A stretch of DNA of 64,000 nucleotides from Candidatus Vesicomyosocius sp. SY067_SCS001 (GTDB lineage: Bacteria; Pseudomonadota; Gammaproteobacteria; PS1; Pseudothioglobaceae): positions 124,001 to 188,000 of the forward strand of contig NZ_CP054877.1 of the NCBI RefSeq assembly GCF_014706615.1, written 5' to 3'. Shown piece after piece: positions 59,212-64,000 of the stretch; the first letter of the stretch is position 1, and the number at the start of each line of letters is the position of its first letter. The notes beneath the pieces were generated by a model. The model did no database searches. It saw nothing but the letters and a program-made list of their open reading frames with translations, and was not told the origin of the DNA. The position numbers were made by a program, and so were the translations under genes.

Positions 59212-60042
59212 ATGGCACAAGTAATTAAAAGAAAACCAACCTCACCAGGTAGAAGATTTGTTGTTAACATTGTAGATAAAGAGTTATATAAAGGTAAATC
59301 TTATGCACCGTTAACGCAGAATAAAAATAGAATTAACGGTCGTAATAACGCAGGTCGTATTACTATGCGACATAAAGGTGGGGGGCATAAGCGTCGTTAT
59401 CGTGTTATTGATTTTAAGCGTAATAAAGATGATATTACTGCACGTGTTGAACGTTTAGAGTATGACCCAAATCGTAGTGCTAATATTGCCTTGGTTCTAT
59501 ATGCTGATGGCAAACGCCATTACATTATAGCACCTCGTGGTTTAAGTGTTGGTGATATGATTGTGTCAGGTAATTCTGTTGCCATTCAAGTAGGTAATGT
59601 TATGCCATTAAGTAATATACCATTAGGCAGTGTAGTTCATTGTATTGAATTAAGACCTATGAAAGGTGCACAAATTGCTCGTAGTGCCGGTACTTCTGCA
59701 CAGTTAATTTCTAAAAGAGGTAATTATGTTACTTTAAGACTTCGTTCTGGTGAGGTGCGTAAGGTTTTGACAGATTGTCGTGCAACTATTGGTGAGGTTT
59801 CTAGGTCTGAACACAGTTTAAGAAAATTAGGTAAAGCGGGCGCTACTCGTTGGCATGGTATTCGTCCAACTGTTCGTGGCGTTGTTATGAATTCAGTTGA
59901 TCATCCGCATGGTGGTGGTGAAGGTAAAACCAGTGGTGGTAGGCATCCAGTCTCTCCTTGGGGTACCCCCACTAAGGGTTATAAAACACGTAGTAATAAA
60001 CGTACAGATAAGTTTATCTTGCGTCATAGAAATAAGGATTAA
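59212..60042 (+). CDS. rplB: 50S ribosomal protein L2
   Basis: Required for subunit joining and peptidyl transfer. The start ATG at 59212 gives [17 protein letters not shown]. An in-frame upstream ATG at 59182 lies inside rplW and is not family-like. The 276-aa product has [20 protein letters not shown], the conserved histidine region [20 protein letters not shown], and the [18 protein letters not shown] end. Confidence 0.97.
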   Translation: MAQVIKRKPTSPGRRFVVNIVDKELYKGKSYAPLTQNKNRINGRNNAGRITMRHKGGGHKRRYRVIDFKRNKDDITARVERLEYDPNRSANIALVLYADGKRHYIIAPRGLSVGDMIVSGNSVAIQVGNVMPLSNIPLGSVVHCIELRPMKGAQIARSAGTSAQLISKRGNYVTLRLRSGEVRKVLTDCRATIGEVSRSEHSLRKLGKAGATRWHGIRPTVRGVVMNSVDHPHGGGEGKTSGGRHPVSPWGTPTKGYKTRSNKRTDKFILRHRNKD

Positions 60043-60046
60043 TTAT

Positions 60047-60316
60047 ATGGCTAGATCATTAAGAAAAGGACCATTTGTAGATGAGCACTTAATTAAAAAG
60101 GTGTTAGCGGCTCAAGATAATAATGACAGAAAACCAATCAAAACATGGTCCCGTCGTAGTGTTGTTGTGCCTGAAATGATTGGACTTACTATTGCAGTTC
60201 ATAATGGTAGAGTGCATGTTCCTGTGTCTATCAATGAAAATATGGTTGGTCATAAGTTAGGCGAATTTGCTATTACTAGAACTTTCAAAGGTCACTTTGG
60301 TGATCGCAAGGCTTAA
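60047..60316 (+). CDS. rpsS: 30S ribosomal protein S19
   Basis: A 30S head protein that contacts S13. The ATG at 60047 after AAGGAT gives [19 protein letters not shown] and an 89-aa product with [20 protein letters not shown] and the [16 protein letters not shown] signature. The frame is open far upstream inside rplB, which is a shadow. Confidence 0.97.
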   Translation: MARSLRKGPFVDEHLIKKVLAAQDNNDRKPIKTWSRRSVVVPEMIGLTIAVHNGRVHVPVSINENMVGHKLGEFAITRTFKGHFGDRKA

Positions 60317-60344
60317 ATAAAGGCTTAAATATAGGTAGGTAATG

Positions 60345-60677
60345 ATGAAAGAAGTTAAAGCAGTACATAAATATGCAAAGACATCCGCTTTTAAGGCAAG
60401 ATTAGTGGCAGATCAAATTCGTCTTAAATCGGTAGAAGAAGCATTAAATATTTTATCATTTAGCAATAAAAAAGCAGCAGTCTTAGTTAAAAAAGTACTG
60501 AATTCAGTTATTTCTAATGCCGAGCATAATGATGGATTAGACATTGATGAATTATTTGTTACTAGTATTTATATTGATGAAGGTTCAACCATGAAGAGAA
60601 TTCGCCCAAGAGCAAAAGGAAGAGCAAATAGGATTTTAAAAAGAACAAGCCACATTACAGTTGGCATAGGCAAGTAG
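60345..60677 (+). CDS. rplV: 50S ribosomal protein L22
   Basis: Extends through the 50S subunit and narrows the exit tunnel. The ATG at 60345, five bases after GGTAGG, gives 110 aa, beginning [20 protein letters not shown]. An ATG codon directly before it (60342) is equivalent. The [17 protein letters not shown] region and the C-terminal [19 protein letters not shown] loop are diagnostic. Confidence 0.96.
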   Translation: MKEVKAVHKYAKTSAFKARLVADQIRLKSVEEALNILSFSNKKAAVLVKKVLNSVISNAEHNDGLDIDELFVTSIYIDEGSTMKRIRPRAKGRANRILKRTSHITVGIGK

Positions 60678-60684
60678 GTTTAGT

Positions 60685-61377
60685 ATGGGTCAAAAAGTAA
60701 ATCCAAAAGGTATTAGATTAGGTATTGTTAAGGATTGGGATTCTAAATGGTACGCTAGTTCTAAAGATTATTCTAAGTACTTATTATCTGATATTAAAGT
60801 TAGAAACTATCTATTTAAGAAATTAATAAACGCTTCTGTTAGCCGTGTCCAGATTGGGCGTTTGGTAAATAATGCTAAAGTTACTATTTATACTGCACGC
60901 CCAGGTATTGTTATTGGCAAGAAAGGTGCTGATATTGAGCAGTTAAAGTTAATTATTTCAAAAATGATGGGTATTCCTGTTCATATTAATATTGAAGAAA
61001 TTAAAAAACCCGAGCTTGACGCACGTTTGGTGGCTGAGAATATTGCCCAACAGTTAGAAAAACGTGTGATGTATCGTCGTGCTGTTAAACGTGTGCTGGG
61101 TAATGCAATTCGTTTAGGTGCTCAAGGTATTAAGGTCATGGTTAGTGGTCGTTTAAATGGTGCAGAAATTGCACGTTCTGAGTGGTATCGTGAAGGTCGA
61201 GTGCCATTACATACTTTTAGAGCTGATGTTGATTATGCTTCTTATGGTGCAAAAACACAGTATGGTGTTATTGGTATTAAGGTTTGGATTTTCAAGGGTG
61301 AAATTTTAGATCATAAAAAAGGCACACTAGATGAGGTTGCTCATCGTGGTGCAATAAATCAAATCGCTAAAAAATAA
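60685..61377 (+). CDS. rpsC: 30S ribosomal protein S3
   Basis: Lines the mRNA entry tunnel. The 230-aa product starts [20 protein letters not shown]. It has the KH domain with the GxxG loop [32 protein letters not shown], and the [15 protein letters not shown] segment. Standard length and order. Confidence 0.97.
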   Translation: MGQKVNPKGIRLGIVKDWDSKWYASSKDYSKYLLSDIKVRNYLFKKLINASVSRVQIGRLVNNAKVTIYTARPGIVIGKKGADIEQLKLIISKMMGIPVHINIEEIKKPELDARLVAENIAQQLEKRVMYRRAVKRVLGNAIRLGAQGIKVMVSGRLNGAEIARSEWYREGRVPLHTFRADVDYASYGAKTQYGVIGIKVWIFKGEILDHKKGTLDEVAHRGAINQIAKK

Positions 61378-61393
61378 AGTGAAGGATTAATAA

Positions 61394-61804
61394 ATGTTAC
61401 AACCTAAGAGAACAAAATTTAGAAAAATGATGAAAGGCCGTAATCGGGGTCTTGCAACGGGCCATAAGGTTAGTTTTGGTGAAATTGGACTCCAAGCTAT
61501 GGGTAGATGTCGTATGTCTGCTAGACAGATTGAATCTGCACGTCGTGCAATGACACGTCATGTTAAACGTCAAGGAAAAATTTGGATTCGTGTTTTTCCA
61601 GACAAGCCTGTTACTAAGAAACCATTAGAGGTTAGGATGGGAAAAGGTAAGGGTAGTGTTGAATATTGGGTTGCAAAGATTAAGCCTGGCCAAATGTTAT
61701 TTGAAATGCAAGGCGTTGAAGAAACAGTTGCTATAGAGGCATTTGCATTAGCATCAGGGAAATTGCCAGTTAAAACAACAATCATTAAAAGGACGATAAT
61801 GTAA
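61394..61804 (+). CDS. rplP: 50S ribosomal protein L16
   Basis: Contacts the A-site tRNA elbow region. The 136-aa product has [58 protein letters not shown] and [12 protein letters not shown]. The stop TAA overlaps the rpmC ATG by one base. Confidence 0.97.
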   Translation: MLQPKRTKFRKMMKGRNRGLATGHKVSFGEIGLQAMGRCRMSARQIESARRAMTRHVKRQGKIWIRVFPDKPVTKKPLEVRMGKGKGSVEYWVAKIKPGQMLFEMQGVEETVAIEAFALASGKLPVKTTIIKRTIM

Positions 61805-61992
61805 TGGATGTTAAAGAATTAAGAAATCAATCAGTTTCAGCGCTTAATGAAACGCTTATTAAACTTCTAAAAGAACATTTTGAGTTTCGTATGCAACATA
61901 AAAGTTCACAATTAGATAATTTTTCGAAGTTGGGAAGAACAAAGAAATCAATTGCACAAATTAAAACTATTATTAGGCAAAAACAAGAATGA
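61804..61992 (+). CDS. rpmC: 50S ribosomal protein L29
   Basis: A small helical protein near the tunnel exit. The 62-aa product has [20 protein letters not shown] and the R-x-Q ([12 protein letters not shown]) segment of the family. It overlaps rplP by one base and rpsQ by four. Confidence 0.96.
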   Translation: MDVKELRNQSVSALNETLIKLLKEHFEFRMQHKSSQLDNFSKLGRTKKSIAQIKTIIRQKQE

Positions 61993-62255
61993 GTGACAAA
62001 AAAGTAGAATGCGTATTAACAGGAACTGTTGTGAGTAGCAGTCGTGACAAAACTATTACTGTTTTAATTGAACGTAAAGTAAGACATCCTATTTACAAAA
62101 AATATATCAAACGTAGCACTAAAGTGCATGTACATGATGATAATAATGAATGTATATGTGGTGATTTGGTTCGAGTAGTTGAAGCAAAACCATTTTCAAA
62201 AACTAAGCATTGGGCATTATTGGAAGTGGTTGAGAGATTAGTTTCTGTTGATTAA
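61989..62255 (+). CDS. rpsQ: 30S ribosomal protein S17
   Basis: A primary assembly protein with an OB fold. The 88-aa product contains [39 protein letters not shown] and [22 protein letters not shown] overlap with rpmC. Confidence 0.97.
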   Translation: MSDKKVECVLTGTVVSSSRDKTITVLIERKVRHPIYKKYIKRSTKVHVHDDNNECICGDLVRVVEAKPFSKTKHWALLEVVERLVSVD

Positions 62256-62283
62256 TGTTAAATTTATTTAAAGAGAGTAAGTC

Positions 62284-62652
62284 ATGATTCAAGTGCAAAC
62301 AAGACTTAAGGTCGCAGATAATAGTGGCGGCATTAAAGCAATGTGTATTAAGGTAATAGGCGGCTCTAAGCGTCGTTATGCTAATATTGGTGATGTCATT
62401 AAAGTTAGTATTAAAGAGGTTGTACCGCGTGGTAAAGTTAAAAAAGGTGACGTGTATGATGCGGTTGTTGTGCGTACCGCTCATGGTGTTCGCCGTAGTG
62501 ATGGGTCTCGTATTCGTTTTGATAACAATGCGATTGTACTTTTAAATACGAAACTTGAACCAATTGGTACTCGTATTTTTGGCCCAGTGACCCGTGAATT
62601 GCGTAGTGCACAATTTATGAAAATTGTTTCACTTGCACCAGAGGTTTTATAA
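62284..62652 (+). CDS. rplN: 50S ribosomal protein L14
   Basis: Located at the subunit interface, where the silencing factor RsfS binds. The 122-aa product has [51 protein letters not shown] and [10 protein letters not shown]. It opens the spc gene order in direct continuation of S10. The stop overlaps the rplX ATG by one base. Confidence 0.97.
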   Translation: MIQVQTRLKVADNSGGIKAMCIKVIGGSKRRYANIGDVIKVSIKEVVPRGKVKKGDVYDAVVVRTAHGVRRSDGSRIRFDNNAIVLLNTKLEPIGTRIFGPVTRELRSAQFMKIVSLAPEVL

Positions 62653-62963
62653 TGCAAAAAATTAAATTAAATGATGAAATTATTATTATTGCTGGCAAGG
62701 ATAAAGGTTCTATAGGTATAGTTACTAAGATGGTAGATTCTAAGGTTCTAGTTGAAGGGTTAAATCTTGCTAAGAAACATGTGAAGCCTAATCCAAATAA
62801 GGGTGTTACAGGTGGCATCACAGAGATAGAAATGCCTTTGTCGATTTCTAATGTTGCTGTTTATAATCCAACAACTAAGAAAGCTGATAGAGTTGGAATT
62901 CGTACTAGTAAAAAAGGCATTAAAGAAAGATTTTTTAAATCAAATGATAAGTCAATAGCTTGA
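62652..62963 (+). CDS. rplX: 50S ribosomal protein L24
   Basis: Starts 50S assembly and has a KOW motif. The 103-aa product has IKLNDEIIIIAGKDKGSIGI, LVEGLNLAKKHVKPNP and GITEIEMPLSISNVAVYNP. It starts on the last base of the rplN stop codon. Confidence 0.97.
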   Translation: MQKIKLNDEIIIIAGKDKGSIGIVTKMVDSKVLVEGLNLAKKHVKPNPNKGVTGGITEIEMPLSISNVAVYNPTTKKADRVGIRTSKKGIKERFFKSNDKSIA

Positions 62964-62985
62964 TAAGGTATAAGGAAATATAAAT

Positions 62986-63525
62986 ATGTCTAGATTACAA
63001 GAGCAATACAAGAATAAAATCTCACTAATTTTACAAAAAAAATTAGGTATGTCTAATCCTATGCAAACACCTAAGATTGAAAAAATTACGATTAATATGG
63101 GACTAGGTAATGCGTTAGGTGATAAAAAAATATTGCAAAATGGTTTAGAAGAAATGAGTCTTATTTCTGGTCAGAAACCATTAATTTGTAATGCACGTAA
63201 ATCGGTAGCAAGTTTTAAATTAAGAGAGGGAAATCCAATTGGTTGTAAAGTTACTTTACGTAAGAAAAAGATGTATGAATTTCTTGATCGTTTAGTTAAT
63301 ATTACCATTCCTCGTATTCGAGATTTTCGTGGTTTAAAAACTACTGCATTTGATGGTCGTGGTAATTACAATATGGGTATTACTGAACAAATTACGTTTC
63401 CTGAAATTGATTTTGAAAAAGTAACAAAAATACGTGGGATGGATATTGCTATTACCACCACTGCAAAAAGTGATGAAGATGCTAAAAAACTATTAGCAAT
63501 GTTTAAATTTCCATTTAAAGGGTAA
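62986..63525 (+). CDS. rplE: 50S ribosomal protein L5
   Basis: A 5S rRNA binding protein in the central protuberance. The 179-aa product has [49 protein letters not shown] and [19 protein letters not shown]. The ribosome site AAGGAAA precedes the ATG. Confidence 0.97.
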   Translation: MSRLQEQYKNKISLILQKKLGMSNPMQTPKIEKITINMGLGNALGDKKILQNGLEEMSLISGQKPLICNARKSVASFKLREGNPIGCKVTLRKKKMYEFLDRLVNITIPRIRDFRGLKTTAFDGRGNYNMGITEQITFPEIDFEKVTKIRGMDIAITTTAKSDEDAKKLLAMFKFPFKG

Positions 63526-63529
63526 GAAA

Positions 63530-63835
63530 ATGGCTAAAAAGTCTATGATGAATAGAGATATTAAGCGCACAAAGATAGTTAGAAAATATAAAGCAAAACG
63601 TCTTGAGCTTAAGAAAATTATTAAGAGTATTAACGTATCTGATGAAGAGCGTTTCCAAGCAACTATTAAGTTGCAAGCTCTTCCACGTAATGCTTCGCCC
63701 ACACGCCAACGTAGTCGTTGTAGTTTGACTGGTCGTCCGCATGGTTTTTATCGTAAGTTTGGTCTTGCTAGAAATAAACTTAGAGAATGCACTATGAATG
63801 GTGAAGTTCCAGGTTTATCTAAAGCGAGCTGGTAA
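63530..63835 (+). CDS. rpsN: 30S ribosomal protein S14
   Basis: A 30S head protein. The 101-aa product is the long zinc-independent (C-minus) type. It starts [20 protein letters not shown] and has [20 protein letters not shown] and [12 protein letters not shown], with no CxxC pairs. It begins four bases after rplE. Confidence 0.97.
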   Translation: MAKKSMMNRDIKRTKIVRKYKAKRLELKKIIKSINVSDEERFQATIKLQALPRNASPTRQRSRCSLTGRPHGFYRKFGLARNKLRECTMNGEVPGLSKASW

Positions 63836-63846
63836 GGAGAAATTAT

Positions 63847-64000
63847 ATGAGTATGTCTGATCCTATTGCTGACATGTTAACACGTATTCGCAACGCACAA
63901 TTAGTTAAGAAAAAAGAAGTTAATGTTCCAGCATCGAATTTAAAATCTGCTATTGCAGGCGTGATGAAACAAGAGGGCTATATTGAATCTTTTAGTGTTA
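63847..64000 (+). CDS. rpsH: 30S ribosomal protein S8, 5' part (cut by window end)
   Basis: The ATG at 63847 follows AAGGAGA. The visible 51 codons read [20 protein letters not shown], then [20 protein letters not shown] and KQEGYIESF, the S8 N-terminal domain. In E. coli S8 represses the spc operon. The gene continues beyond the window. Confidence 0.96.
   Translation, partial: MSMSDPIADMLTRIRNAQLVKKKEVNVPASNLKSAIAGVMKQEGYIESFSV

Overview
The window reads as a piece of a small, very AT-rich gammaproteobacterial chromosome from a sulfur-oxidising endosymbiont of the SUP05/vesicomyid-clam type (Candidatus Vesicomyosocius or Ruthia). The taxonomic call is an inference. It rests on a periplasmic thiosulfohydrolase gene (soxB), a broken gene resembling the reverse-dissimilatory-sulfite-reductase accessory gene dsrS, an Rnf electron-transport operon, single-copy biosynthetic genes of gammaproteobacterial type, and signs of ongoing genome reduction. 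Those signs are gene remnants, long empty spacers, head-to-tail gene overlaps and long A/T homopolymers. No insertion sequence, phage gene, CRISPR array or rRNA operon is visible.

Layout. 0-6.4 kb (mostly minus strand): tRNA-Gln, ispE, orn, trpD, pepP, an rsmE pseudogene (plus strand), a dsrS-like gene split at an A8 tract, and proC. 6.4-19.5 kb: gph, bioA, a 0.9-kb empty spacer, priA, ybeY, tilS-accA, a small unlisted ccoS, a DUF47-pit-bolA transport cluster, rhlE, a small putative secreted protein with an apparent ATT start, and tmRNA. 19.5-27.6 kb: tyrS-proA-holA-lptE on the minus strand, divergent from ftsH-folP-glmM, with a candidate heat-shock promoter before ftsH. 27.6-35.2 kb: a 1.36-kb decayed spacer with two perfect inverted repeats, a TSUP-family exporter, rnfABCDG without rnfE, and queA. 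35.7-44 kb: sucCD with a co-transcribed PanE-like reductase, efp-epmA, a Sel1-repeat protein, a 0.8-kb spacer, and argG. 44-52.5 kb: tRNA-Cys, tRNA-Gly, pgsA, tRNA-Arg, murF, murE, divergent soxB with a DUF4395 membrane protein, and kdsD. 52.8-64 kb: one continuous str-S10-spc ribosomal block, rpsL to rpsH, behind a near-consensus sigma70 promoter; rpsH is cut by the window end.

How the genes fit together. soxB and (if functional) the dsrS-like protein belong to thiosulfate and stored-sulfur oxidation. The TSUP protein may export a sulfur oxyanion, and CcoS matures a cbb3 terminal oxidase. Rnf links ferredoxin/NADH redox to the membrane potential. murE/murF, glmM, kdsD, lptE and pgsA show a retained Gram-negative envelope. 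ispE, trpD, proC/proA, argG, bioA and folP show retained anabolic capacity, as expected of a nutritional symbiont.

I found no convincing new multi-gene system. The observations most worth a second look are the A8-split dsrS-like gene, the precise two-ended rsmE remnant, the overlapping sigma32/sigma70 promoter of ftsH, the Rnf operon without rnfE, and the unrecognised small gene with an apparent ATT start. No database or computation was used. Family calls come from reading motifs, and the overall base composition was judged by eye.
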